A stretch of DNA of 64,000 nucleotides from the NCBI GenBank assembly GCA_021324935.1, contig JAJPIE010000045.1, positions 62,001 to 126,000 of the forward strand, given 5' to 3'. Made by a program: the position numbers and the translations under genes. Position 1 is the first letter of the stretch, and every line of letters begins with the position of its first letter. Below the pieces are notes generated by a model, which saw only the letters and a list, made by a program, of their open reading frames with translations, did not search any database and was not told where the DNA came from. Shown here piece after piece: positions 45,855 through 54,579 of the stretch. This DNA comes from Acidobacteriota bacterium. GTDB lineage: Bacteria > Acidobacteriota > Terriglobia > Acidiferrales > UBA7541.

Positions 45855-46166
45855 CTACTGCGCCCCCGGCCGCATATGCAACAACCGTACGCTGTCTGAC
45901 CAGAACATGTTCATCATCAACAGCACGAAGATGGTCACCGGGATCAGGGTCAAAAGCAGATTGCGCTTTTCATCCGCCAAGTGCATGAAGTACATCAACC
46001 CCAGCGAGGCGCTGCACAGCGCCAGTAGCAAGAGGATAACCACCAGCGTCCCGGTCGCAAAATGCTGAAACGACAGGAACACTTCCACGAAAAAAATGAC
46101 CAGCAGCACGAAATAAACCGGTAGGTATTTCCGGATCACGTTTCCCGAAGCATTCGCAGCGCTCAT
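45855..46166 (-). CDS. Cytochrome c oxidase subunit IV-like protein (CtaF/CoxD type)
   Basis: The start at ATG 46166 sits behind GAGAAGGAGAAACC. The 103-residue product has three hydrophobic helices: KYLPVYFVLLVIFFVEVFLSF, TGTLVVILLLLALCSASLGLMYFM and LLLTLIPVTIFVLLMMNMFW. HLADEKRN between helices two and three is characteristic of caa3-type subunit IV. It stabilises the oxidase and is not catalytic. It follows the second coxC gene. Confidence 0.85.
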   Translation of the reverse strand: MSAANASGNVIRKYLPVYFVLLVIFFVEVFLSFQHFATGTLVVILLLLALCSASLGLMYFMHLADEKRNLLLTLIPVTIFVLLMMNMFWSDSVRLLHMRPGAQ

Positions 46167-46233
46167 GGTTTCTCCTTCTCCGTTTCTCTTAGTGCGCAAC
46201 GTTCGTGAGATACACCAGGGGCACAACGAACAT

Positions 46234-46797
46234 CTAAACCAGATCAACGAAGTGCCAGTATAAACCCGTGCTTTCCACGTGTCCCGGCGTAAGCTTCCCG
46301 TTCGAATACTTCATTCCCACCACCAGCAACGCGATCACACCGCTGATCACATGCAGCAGGTGCAAGCCGGTGATCGTAAAGAACGTCTGCCCGAAGAGCC
46401 CCGAACTCAGCGTGATCCCCCTGCCAAACAGTTGGAACCACTCCCGCAAATGCAGGGCCGCGAACAGTGCCCCGAGCGCCATAGTGGAATACATGAACTT
46501 CATCGTCTTGGCCTTGTCGCCCGCTTTCGCAGCGTCCACTGCCCCCAGCACCGTCAAGCTGCTCGTAATCAGGATCACAGTCATCGCGATCACATTGATT
46601 ACGCTTCCACTTTCAAACGGCCGCACCCAGTTCTCCGTCGATACCCGGATATAGCCGTACGCAAACAGGAACGCTCCGAACGTAACTGCGTCCGAAATCA
46701 GAAACAACCACATCGTCAGCTTGCGCGATGGGATTGCGTACGGCGATGCTTCCATCAAATCGCCGTGCCCTTGCACTGCCATCTCCGATTCGCTCAC
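46234..46797 (-). CDS. Cytochrome c oxidase subunit III (second copy), cut by an in-frame amber codon near its end
   Basis: GTG 46797 follows AGGAGAGGAACT; the frame ends at TAG 46236-46234 after 187 residues. Five or so transmembrane helices are visible, with KLTMWLFLISDAVTFGAFLFAYGYIR at the start and GLYWHFVDLV at the end. In subunit III proteins WHFVDLVW is followed by a final hydrophobic segment. Here the TAG replaces the expected TGG (Trp), and the same frame continues MFVVPLVYLTNVAH to TAA at 46189. So the ancestral protein probably had 202 residues. Either the last helix is lost or the base is a sequencing error. It pairs with the other coxC upstream. Confidence 0.85.
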   Translation of the reverse strand: MSESEMAVQGHGDLMEASPYAIPSRKLTMWLFLISDAVTFGAFLFAYGYIRVSTENWVRPFESGSVINVIAMTVILITSSLTVLGAVDAAKAGDKAKTMKFMYSTMALGALFAALHLREWFQLFGRGITLSSGLFGQTFFTITGLHLLHVISGVIALLVVGMKYSNGKLTPGHVESTGLYWHFVDLV

Positions 46798-46814
46798 AGT
46801 TCCTCTCCTAATTG

Positions 46815-47444
46815 TTACAATTTCGTCCGGCACAGCAAGAGCAGATAGACCCAAAGCACTCCCATAAAATGCCAATAGATGGCCGTGTTTTCGAAAAAGC
46901 TCCGTCGCAGCGATCCGTTTTTCAGCACCAAGCGCCCCACCAGATAGCTGAACGCGCCGATGCCTGCCGTTACGTGCAGCACGTGCAAAAAGGTCAGCAA
47001 GTAGAAGAACGAACTGTTCGGGTTCGTCGCCAGGTAAATTCCCTGCTCTCGCAAGTCCTGCCAGGCAATGTATTGCCCGATGCAGAATGCGATCCCCAGA
47101 GCCAGCGTCGCCATCAACCACGTGACGCCGGCGCCTTCGCTCTGCAATCTGCCTCCCGGAACCAGTTCCATGTGACGCCGGGAGAGCTCAAAGGTCACGC
47201 TGCTGGCCAGCAAAGCCAGTGTGTTTGCGTAGAGGATCGAGGGCAGAACCAGATGGGTCCAGTCCGTTGACGCCTGGCGCACGATCAGCGCGCTGGTGAA
47301 TGCCATAAAGCTCATCGTGATGGCAAAAATGCCCACCCAGATGCCGCTTCGTGATGCCCGTGCCGCGCTTGCTATCGGACGCGCAACACTCGGGCTGATT
47401 GTTCCGGCTTGCGTTGCCACTGCAGGTGCTGTTGTCGAAGCCAT
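46815..47444 (-). CDS. coxC: Cytochrome c oxidase subunit III (first copy)
   Basis: A 209-residue haem-copper oxidase subunit III, starting at ATG 47444. After a 30-residue Ala/Thr-rich N-terminus it has five transmembrane helices, including IWVGIFAITMSFMAFTSALIVR, FFYLLTFLHVLHVTAGIGAFSYLVGRL and YWHFMGVLWVYLLLL. EL(S)RRHMELV and TAIYWHFMGVLW are family landmarks. Together with the next gene it gives two subunit III proteins in one operon, which could form a heterodimer or reflect duplication followed by divergence. Unlike the second copy, it is complete. Confidence 0.9.
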   Translation of the reverse strand: MASTTAPAVATQAGTISPSVARPIASAARASRSGIWVGIFAITMSFMAFTSALIVRQASTDWTHLVLPSILYANTLALLASSVTFELSRRHMELVPGGRLQSEGAGVTWLMATLALGIAFCIGQYIAWQDLREQGIYLATNPNSSFFYLLTFLHVLHVTAGIGAFSYLVGRLVLKNGSLRRSFFENTAIYWHFMGVLWVYLLLLCRTKL

Positions 47445-47505
47445 GGTCTCTTTCACTCCGGGGTTGGCGGCGCCGCCTTTCCCAGCGCCGCTTCCCTCCA
47501 GGAAA

Positions 47506-49282
47506 TCAGTTCCCGCTCGCGGGCACTTGTTCGGGCGAATCCTGCATCACGAAATCGCCCTTTGAGCCCTTCACCCCATACTGGAAAGGATCGTGGTAGA
47601 CGATCGGATGCTTCCCCCCGAAATTGTTCCACGGCGGCGGCGATGGAATCGACCATTCCAGCGACGTCGCGTTCCACGGATTCTCCGGCGCCGGCTGCCC
47701 TTTGAAGCGGCTATAAATAAGGTTGAACAGGAAAATCAGCTGCCCCGCGCCGGTAATCAGCGCCGCGATGGTCATGAACTTATGTACGCCCAGATACGGC
47801 GTCATATAGTCATCCACGAATGACTGGTACCGGCGCACGTTGCCGATCAAGCCGAGGTAGTGGAACGGCATGAAGATGCAATAGGTACCGATAAACGTGA
47901 TCCAGAAGTGCAGCTTTCCCAAGCCTTCGTTCATCATCCGCCCGGTCATCTTCGGGAACCAGAAATACGTCCCCGCAAACACGCCGAACAGCGATGCCAC
48001 GCCCATCACCATGTGAAAGTGGCCCACCACAAAGTATGTCGCATGCAGATAGATGTCGATCGAGGGCTGCGCCAGGAAGAATCCGCTGACGCCCCCGGCC
48101 ACGAACATCGATATGAAGCCCAGGGCAAACAGCGACGCCGAATTGATCTGTATGTTCGCTCCATACAAGCTGCCAAGCCAGATCAATGTCAGGATCGTTG
48201 CCGGAATGGTGATCGTCAGCGTCGGGAAGGAAAACGCCAGTGCGGACATCGGATTCATTCCGCTGACGAACATGTGGTGTCCCCAAACCATGTAGCTCAG
48301 GAAGCCGATCGACATCATCGAGTAGATCACCACCTTCGCGCTCAATAGCGGCTTCCGCATGCTGTTGATCAAAATGTGCGACACGATTCCCATCGACGGC
48401 AGAATCGATGTACACCTCCGGGTGGCCGAAGAACCAGAATAGGTGCTGCCACAGCAACGGCGATCCCCCTGAGTGCGGCTGCAGCCGGTCGCTCGCCACC
48501 AGTCCCGCCGGGATGTAGAAACTCGTCCCCGCGTGCCGATCCAGAATCAACAGGATGCAGGCTGGCAGGAGCACCGCAAACGCCAGCAGCGATATGCACG
48601 AGGTAATGAACCACGCCCATGTGCACAACGGCATGCGCATCAGCGTCATGCCCTTCGCCCGAAGGTCCAGCGTGGTGGCGATGAAGTTCAGCGAGCCTAG
48701 CAGCGACGCGATACAGAAGATTGCGATCGAAATCCCCCAAAGACTCGCTCCCCATGCCATACCCGGCCCAGCGTCCTTGCCGATCGCGCTCAGCGGAGCG
48801 TATTCCGTCCAACCCGCGATGGGCGGACCATCGGGAATCACGAAGGCCAGCATCAGCACCACCCACGCTGCGAACGTCGTCCAGAACGACATCATATTGA
48901 ACCGCGGAAACGCCATGTCCTCCGCGCCGATCTGAATGGGCAGAAAGTAATTCCCGAATGCAGCAAATGGCGCGTTCGTAAGCACAAAGAACACCATCAG
49001 CGTGCCGTGCATCGTCAAGAGCGACAGGTAATACTCCGGCGTCATTACGCCGCCTGGCGCTCCCACCTTCGACAGCAACTCCAGTCCGGGAATCTTCGCG
49101 TTTGGCCACACCAGGTGGATGCGCATCAGCCAGGACAGGAACATCCCGGTGACCACCGACACCAGCGCCAAAGCGTAGTACTGCTTTCCTATCACCTTAT
49201 GATCCAGGCTGAACACGTGCTTCCGGATGAATCCTTCCGGCGGTGCATGCACATGAGCCTGCTGGGCTGACGTTCCCGACAT
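47506..49282 (-). pseudogene. coxA: Cytochrome c oxidase subunit I, interrupted by a frameshift
   Basis: The N-terminal part (ATG 49282 to about 48407) and C-terminal part (about 48406 to 47506) are in different frames and together make about 590 residues, normal for A-type subunit I. The break falls just after GHPEVYI, where the following frame resumes ILPSMGIVSHI; two bases appear to be missing at 48406/48407. Present are TMHGTLMVFF with a haem His, GHPEVYI with the His-Tyr crosslink pair and Glu, WGHHMFVSGM with the CuB histidines, and YFVVGHFHMVMG with the haem a and a3 ligands. Both halves are otherwise well conserved, so an assembly or sequencing error is as likely as a real mutation. 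Confidence 0.85.
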
Positions 49283-49359
49283 CGATTCACCTCACTCAGA
49301 AGCTTTCGGCCCGCGCAAGGTGAGCGATTCCTCGCCGCGGCCCTCTTGCCGATTCCTTG

Positions 49360-50157
49360 CTACTGCGACTGCTGCTTCAACCAGTTGTCGTAATCCCCTT
49401 GCGACATCACATTCAGGTACGCCTTCATGTTGTAATGCCCCAACCCGCACAACTGCGTGCATACGATCTCGTACTTCCCGATTTTCGTCGCTGTGAAGTG
49501 CAAGGAAAGATCGAGCCCTGGCACGAAGTCCTGCTGCAGTCGCAGCTCTCGAACGTAAAACGAGTGGCCCACGTCTTTCCCGTGCATCATTAAATGGACC
49601 TCCCGGTTGACCGGCACCACCAACTCGCCAGACACGATATCGTCCCGCGCCGGCACGTCGTTTTCGGGATCCAGTCCGAAGTAGTTCTGGCTCCCTTCAT
49701 CGATCTTTTCCGGATGGATCTGGCCGAATTTTCCGTCAGGCCCCGGATAGCGGAAATAGAACGCAAACTGTTCCGCCTGTACCTGGACCTGCAGCGCGTC
49801 AGCGCTGGGTGCCGAGAAGTACACGTTGGCCCATGCCTTTTGGCCCATCACCCCAAGCGCCAGCACTTCCAGCCCGACGATGACGAACGCGAAAATCACC
49901 AGGACCCTCGCGCCGCCGGGGAAATTCTTCAGCGCGCTCCCCGGCTTCCGCCCGGTGAACGACCACAAGAAGAACGCCAGCACAAGCTGTGCGCCCACAA
50001 AGGAGATACCCGCCTCGACCATCGTCTCGTTGAGCTGATCATCGATCAGATGGCCGTGCGTCGAGATGTCTTGTGGCAGCGGAAATTGGTGCATCACAAT
50101 CGGGTAGGCCGATGCCACCGCGATGATGACCAGCACGACCGCAAAAAATTTCCCCAT
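49360..50157 (-). CDS. coxB: Cytochrome c oxidase subunit II
   Basis: A 265-residue subunit with two N-terminal transmembrane helices (FFAVVLVIIAVASAYPIVM and ISFVGAQLVLAFFLW plus VLVIFAFVIVGLEVLALG) and a periplasmic cupredoxin domain. The binuclear CuA site reads CTQLCGLGHYNM (233-244): two Cys, His and Met, with a further His upstream in VGHSFYVRELR. It accepts electrons from a c-type cytochrome or a soluble donor and passes them to haem a. There is no C-terminal cytochrome c domain, so a separate electron donor is needed; the diheme protein upstream is a candidate. Confidence 0.95.
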   Translation of the reverse strand: MGKFFAVVLVIIAVASAYPIVMHQFPLPQDISTHGHLIDDQLNETMVEAGISFVGAQLVLAFFLWSFTGRKPGSALKNFPGGARVLVIFAFVIVGLEVLALGVMGQKAWANVYFSAPSADALQVQVQAEQFAFYFRYPGPDGKFGQIHPEKIDEGSQNYFGLDPENDVPARDDIVSGELVVPVNREVHLMMHGKDVGHSFYVRELRLQQDFVPGLDLSLHFTATKIGKYEIVCTQLCGLGHYNMKAYLNVMSQGDYDNWLKQQSQ

Positions 50158-50244
50158 AGCTCCTCGCCTATGCCCACATCATGGGCGATTTCTTACCCCG
50201 GGTTTTGGTGTTCAAACGGATGGCCCCACCACAGACTTGATACT

Positions 50245-50271
50245 GCCAAGCCCTATTCAATAGGGCTTGGC
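50245..50271. repeat. Perfect 12-bp hairpin across the stop codon of the cupredoxin-like gene
   Basis: GCCAAGCCCTAT and ATAGGGCTTGGC pair around three bases, and the TGA stop of the upstream gene lies inside. No poly-T follows. It could modulate mRNA decay or downstream coxB translation. Confidence 0.7.
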
Positions 50272-50973
50272 TTTGAACACGAACGTGACCGTCTTCGTTT
50301 CCCCGCCGGAGATCGTCACTTCCTGCGACTGATCCCCGTACTCTTCTTGCCACGCCGTCACCGTGTACTTACCCGGCGGCAGGTTCGGTAGTGTGAACGA
50401 TCCGCTCTCGCCGGTCACCGCGTAGTGCGAGTTCTTCAGCACCGCGAAGTTTCCATGCATCCACGGGTGTACGTTGCACTTCACCGGAATGAACTCCGCC
50501 TTGTCGTACTTCTCGCTGATCGGCGGCGTTCCCGGCGGCTGCGATTTATTCCACTCCCGGTTCAGCTTCGGCATCGGGTGGATGTTGTGCGAAGTCTGGT
50601 CTTCGTTTACGATTTTTAGTTCCTGGTTCACCTGGAACGCCAGTACGTGGGGAATATAACGACAACCCTTCTGGGTGAACACCGCCGCCGACGATGGCGC
50701 CGCATCATCAGGCGCTCCCGCCGATATGTACACCACCACGTCTTGCAGCACGTTCCCGGGCCCCGTCACCACCGACTCGCCCGTCGGCGGCGTCGCGTAC
50801 ATCTTCGCGCACGACGGCTCCTTCGACATGTCGATCGGCTTCATCTTCTTCGGCGTGCCTTCATAGGTGACTTTGCCGCTGATCGTTCCTCCCGCCGGGT
50901 TCGGGTTGGCGACCGCCAGCGCGGACGCCGCCAGCACCACCACTCCCGCTATGACCACTCGCTTCATTTGCAT
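50257..50973 (-). CDS. Exported cupredoxin-like protein with carboxypeptidase-regulatory-like domain
   Basis: A 238-residue protein starting at ATG 50973 behind GGGAGGAAGGGA. A signal peptide (MQMKRVVIAGVVVLAASALAVA) is followed by a cupredoxin-like domain (about 30-170) with candidate copper ligands His in SHNIHPMP, Cys and His in VKCNVHPWMHG and a Met. The C-terminal 60 residues (SHYAVTGESGSFTLPNLPPGKYTVTAWQEEYG) are a CarboxypepD_reg-like beta sandwich. Cys-His-His-Met spacing suggests a mononuclear copper site. Placed between a diheme cytochrome c and coxB, it may carry electrons or copper to the oxidase. Confidence 0.82.
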   Translation of the reverse strand: MQMKRVVIAGVVVLAASALAVANPNPAGGTISGKVTYEGTPKKMKPIDMSKEPSCAKMYATPPTGESVVTGPGNVLQDVVVYISAGAPDDAAPSSAAVFTQKGCRYIPHVLAFQVNQELKIVNEDQTSHNIHPMPKLNREWNKSQPPGTPPISEKYDKAEFIPVKCNVHPWMHGNFAVLKNSHYAVTGESGSFTLPNLPPGKYTVTAWQEEYGDQSQEVTISGGETKTVTFVFKAKPY

Positions 50974-51006
50974 TCCCTTCCTCCCTGTTGAGCAAATTCT
51001 GTTTTC

Positions 51007-51870
51007 TTATGGCTTGACGCCGGATCCTGTGTAGGTCTGCTTGACCCGCTTCGCGGCCACGATGGCCTTGCCCTCGGGCGTGCCTTCCCACATGGTTAAT
51101 TCGGGGCTCGGGTTGTTATATTGCAGCGTCCGCAGAAAATGCACCAGATCCCAGGCATCTTCCGGCTTCACCACATCTGCGAACGATGGCATGGGCGTCC
51201 CATCCACGCCGGTCATGAAGATTTTGTACAGGTCCTGATTCGTCCGGCCGCACTTCGAACGGTTGTCCGAAGTGAAATCGTATGGCCGGATTGGTTGATC
51301 GTTGCTGTCGGTCAGGGTCGACGCCGAAGGTCCGTCTCCCCGGCCTTCCTGCCCATGGCACTTCCAGCATTCCAGCTTTTGGAAAAGTTCCTGTCCATGT
51401 TTGATGCTGCCAATCGTCAGGGTTGGTTCCGGTGGAATCTGAATCGGATCCCCCGGCTTTTCCGATTTCCACCGCGGTGAGAACGTTTTGATGAAGGCAA
51501 CCAGGTCCGCCCGGTTCTGATCCGTCAGCGCGGCCCAGCTCGGCATGTTTGTGAAATTGAATCCACGCTTCAGCGTATTGAACAGGTCGGAATCCAACGG
51601 TAACGTGCCCGTCGGCGTCGAACGGCACTTGAACACAGCGGCCACAAAGTTTCGCGGCTGCGGCGTTACCCACGGTTCGTTTTCTCCCATGCCGTTGCCA
51701 TGCGGTCCGTGGCATCCCCAGCAGTAACGGAAGTAGAGCTGCCGGCCCGCATCCGAATGTCCCGTCAGGTTCCCTATATGGGATTCCATTTGCTGTGCAC
51801 CGGCCGCCAAAGGAAGCGCGGCGGCAAGGACAACATTCACAGCGATTCGTGCGAAATTGATCCTGCGCAT
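51007..51870 (-). CDS. Diheme c-type cytochrome
   Basis: A 287-residue exported protein (signal peptide MRRINFARIAVNVVLAAALPLAAGAQ) with two haem motifs, YCWGCHGPHGNGMG (about 49-62) and ECWKCHGQEGRGDG (about 168-181). Each is in a class I cytochrome c domain with a Met-containing loop (FNFTNMPSW and DGTPMPSF). It is predicted to carry electrons in the periplasm, presumably toward the oxidase encoded downstream. It has no membrane anchor beyond the signal peptide and no lipobox. Start ATG 51870 behind AAGGGAGGAAGT. Confidence 0.92.
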   Translation of the reverse strand: MRRINFARIAVNVVLAAALPLAAGAQQMESHIGNLTGHSDAGRQLYFRYCWGCHGPHGNGMGENEPWVTPQPRNFVAAVFKCRSTPTGTLPLDSDLFNTLKRGFNFTNMPSWAALTDQNRADLVAFIKTFSPRWKSEKPGDPIQIPPEPTLTIGSIKHGQELFQKLECWKCHGQEGRGDGPSASTLTDSNDQPIRPYDFTSDNRSKCGRTNQDLYKIFMTGVDGTPMPSFADVVKPEDAWDLVHFLRTLQYNNPSPELTMWEGTPEGKAIVAAKRVKQTYTGSGVKP

Positions 51871-51880
51871 ACTTCCTCCC

Positions 51881-53275
51881 TTAGAAGTCGAAGTCGATCC
51901 CGGCCAGCAAGCTGCTGCTGACCAGATCAGTGAGGGTTACCGGTGATGCTCCGCGAATGCGCGAGATGGCGTATTCCCCGTGGTAAGCGAAGCCCGCGCG
52001 GCTGGAAATGAAGGGATAGTAGCGGACGCCGAACGTCAGCGTGTCGACGTTCCCGAGGTTCCCCGGATTGGTCGAGAAGACCTGCTGCGACATGCGCACC
52101 ATCTCGTAGCGATTGATTAGGATCAACTGGGGATTGAAGTTGTAATGACTCTCGAAGAGCGCGCCATTCCACGTCGGCGAATGAGCGCCCGTTGGAGGCG
52201 TTGGCGGCGCTCCCGTCAGCGCCAGGGTTGTGGCCAGTGTGGCGTCGTCCTTGCCATGGAAATACATCGTCGTGATGTCAAACTTCTTGATGTACCACAT
52301 ACCGATCAAGCCGTAACGTTGGAATCCCTTGTTTCCGATTCCAGTTCCCGGTATCCCGGTTCCGTTCAATGTGTATTGGAAGTAGGTTGGTGCCTCGCCT
52401 ATGTAAGCAAACCCGCCCACTCGCTGTAGTCCGAGGCTCCCAAGCTGAAAAGCCTGGCTTGCTGCAAAAAAACCGTCATACCCGCGGCTCGTTGGCAAGC
52501 CCGGCGTCCCGTCGTTCGAACTCAACAACGAGGCGGATACCCGCGTCCGATCATCCTTGGAATGTCCCATCCACTCAATACCAACTTGGTTGTCTCCAAT
52601 TCCGAAGCTGTACGACGCCTCCGGCACCCCCGGGGCGACCATTGGCTGGAAGTGGTAGTTTTCGTAGAATCCCCCTACGTTGGTCAGCGTAAGAATGCGC
52701 TTTTCCGATAGGAGATTGTCCAGTTCGAATTTCCCAAACTTGACGTTGAGCCAGGAGCTTCCCGCAATGTTGTCCAACCGCGCCCACACCGACTCGAAAT
52801 GAAACGCGCCGGTGTTATCCGACGAGGGCAACACGTAAAACGATATATTATTTGCTAGCGTTCCCGCCGTGTGGAAGTCCAGTCCGCTCCAGTCGAACCC
52901 ATGCGTAGTGACCTTGGCCTCATCCGCGCCCACTCCGTCCACGCCGTCCACCTGCGCTTTATTTGTGCTCTCTCGATGCCACTGTGGCGTGATGCGGAAG
53001 GTCACCGGCCAATACGACGGATTCTGAAAGATGGGAGCGTCGCGGTCGTTCCCCATCTGATACCCGTTATCTTTGAATTGCTGGCCAAAAGGACTCAACT
53101 TCGGCCAAGCTTCATGGCAGGACGAGCACGGCATCCCATATTTTCGAGCGAATGCGGGAAGTGCGCTCGCTGAACTACAACTGAACAGCAGCACCACCAG
53201 AAGAGCTATGCTACCCAAAAGAGTCGTTCCCAGACGGAACCGACCCCCAACCACCCCAGTACCCCTAACATCCAT
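51881..53275 (-). CDS. Monohaem cytochrome fused to an outer-membrane beta-barrel
   Basis: A 464-residue protein starting at ATG 53275 behind GAGGAGGCAGT. A signal peptide (IALLVVLLFSCSSASA) is followed by one haem motif in ALPAFARKYGMPCSSCHEAWPKLSPFGQQF (Cys near 50). From about residue 80 onward it has alternating beta strands with aromatic bands, ending in a barrel-type strand with terminal Phe (LLAGIDFDF). It is predicted to place a single c-haem at or within an outer-membrane pore. It is the first gene of the oxidase operon, which hints at electron or substrate entry from the surface. Similar proteins are known in Acidobacteria but uncharacterised to my knowledge. Confidence 0.85.
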   Translation of the reverse strand: MDVRGTGVVGGRFRLGTTLLGSIALLVVLLFSCSSASALPAFARKYGMPCSSCHEAWPKLSPFGQQFKDNGYQMGNDRDAPIFQNPSYWPVTFRITPQWHRESTNKAQVDGVDGVGADEAKVTTHGFDWSGLDFHTAGTLANNISFYVLPSSDNTGAFHFESVWARLDNIAGSSWLNVKFGKFELDNLLSEKRILTLTNVGGFYENYHFQPMVAPGVPEASYSFGIGDNQVGIEWMGHSKDDRTRVSASLLSSNDGTPGLPTSRGYDGFFAASQAFQLGSLGLQRVGGFAYIGEAPTYFQYTLNGTGIPGTGIGNKGFQRYGLIGMWYIKKFDITTMYFHGKDDATLATTLALTGAPPTPPTGAHSPTWNGALFESHYNFNPQLILINRYEMVRMSQQVFSTNPGNLGNVDTLTFGVRYYPFISSRAGFAYHGEYAISRIRGASPVTLTDLVSSSLLAGIDFDF

Positions 53276-53685
53276 ACTGCCTCCTCATGAACGTCGGCGC
53301 AACGCTGAGTAGACAACGTGTTGAGTTAGCGTTTTCGAGTGTAGGGAAAGTGGTATGAGTGGTTTCAAACAGCAGACATCATCGGCTGTGCCCTCTAGCC
53401 AATGATTGTTCTATGCTGGATGCGCTCCACACTAACCACCGGATTTTGCGCGGCAACTCTCCGTCAAAAGAGCTGGGCGCGTTTTCCAGTCCCTGAACCG
53501 GGATGGATGCTACTCCCACTTTTGAAATGAATGCAAGAGATTTCTTCGATACATTGGAAAAAACTTCTTCAGTCGCGGTCATAGTACTCAGGCGTCCGAA
53601 CCCAATGGCCTGTTCCTGTTTTTACCCTTCGATTTGACACAAACGCCCTGGTCGGGTTAACAACTTACAGGAAACTGTTTTTCTC
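53276..53685. other. Divergent intergenic region upstream of the oxidase operon
   Basis: 410 bases separating the oxidase operon (minus) from the SH3-like gene (plus), so promoters for both must lie here. A 67-codon minus frame (53582-53379) lacks a convincing ribosome-binding site or recognisable domain and is left uncalled. Confidence 0.4.
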
Positions 53686-54579
53686 ATGTGGACCACTCTT
53701 GAGTCTCGGCCCGTTCCCCTCGGAACCCCTGCATTGGCATGCGCCATAATCCCCGCATTTTTCCTGGTCTTCTTCACAGTTTTCCCTCCGGCCTTTTCCA
53801 ATAATGCGCTTACCACCCCGGGTCTTATGCGTGAATTTTCCGCTCCCGTCGATGAAGTTCGCCAGGCCGTCGTCTACGTCGTCCGCGACCAGATCATCCA
53901 TGGCACGCTGGTCTTCGACAAAACGCCCATCCTCAACGGCGCGGAAGCTGTCTCTTCCACTCCCCTTTTCGATCCCTGGACCGGGCCCGGCGAGGTCTAC
54001 TACAAAATCCGCAAAGACACTATAGCTCCCCGCCACTTTCTCGATTCCGGCGATCAAGGTACGATCGCCGTGCGGTACGTTGTCATCCCCATCGATGCCA
54101 ACCGCACCCGCGTCAAAATCGACGCCATTTATATGGAATCCGCCCACCGCGCCTTCCATCCTTCGGATGGAACCGTTGAAAAAAGTGAAATGAAGGAAAT
54201 TAAAGACCATTTGGAGGCCCAGCAGGAAGCTGCCGCCCAAGCCGCCGACGCCCGCCGACGTGCCTTGAGTGCTGAGCTTGTGCGCCAAAGCCTCGTTCAT
54301 CAGCAGGAAGACGAAACTTCCCGCCTCAACTCAGCCAACGCCGAGGAGAAAGATTTGCAACAGCAAGTCACTTCTCTCCACCACGAACTCGAGCGCCAGG
54401 TAAAATCTCCCGGCGCCGACCTGAAAGCCGCGCCCTTTCGTTCCGCCGCCACCGTTCGCGAGCTTCCTGCCAAGGCCAGCGTCCTCATCCTCATCGTCAC
54501 TCCGCATTGGCTGGGCATCGAAACACCAGATGGCCAGCACGGCTGGCTGCCCACCGAACAACTGGAGCAATTGCCTTGA
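53686..54579 (+). CDS. Exported protein with coiled coil and C-terminal SH3-like domain
   Basis: A 297-residue protein. A hydrophobic N-terminal segment (PALACAIIPAFFLVFFTVFPPAF, about 15-38) is a signal peptide or anchor. Residues 45-155 form an alpha/beta domain (FSAPVDEVRQAVVYVVRDQIIHGTLVFDK), followed by a coiled coil rich in Glu, Gln and Ala (about 165-245). An SH3-like domain is at the end (ATVRELPAKASVLILIVTPHWLGIETPDGQHGWLPTEQLEQLP). Function unknown; SH3-like domains of this kind often bind peptidoglycan or peptides. Its TGA overlaps the TTG start of the next gene, so the two are coupled. Confidence 0.78.
   Translation: MWTTLESRPVPLGTPALACAIIPAFFLVFFTVFPPAFSNNALTTPGLMREFSAPVDEVRQAVVYVVRDQIIHGTLVFDKTPILNGAEAVSSTPLFDPWTGPGEVYYKIRKDTIAPRHFLDSGDQGTIAVRYVVIPIDANRTRVKIDAIYMESAHRAFHPSDGTVEKSEMKEIKDHLEAQQEAAAQAADARRRALSAELVRQSLVHQQEDETSRLNSANAEEKDLQQQVTSLHHELERQVKSPGADLKAAPFRSAATVRELPAKASVLILIVTPHWLGIETPDGQHGWLPTEQLEQLP

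Noticed and set aside
47810..48406. Continuation of the coxA N-terminal frame past the frameshift
   Set aside because: Residues after GHPEVYI in this frame are unrelated to any oxidase; the other frame carries the conserved helices.
53379..53582. 67-codon minus-strand frame upstream of the oxidase operon
   Set aside because: No clear ribosome-binding site, no signal or domain, and it lies where promoters are expected.
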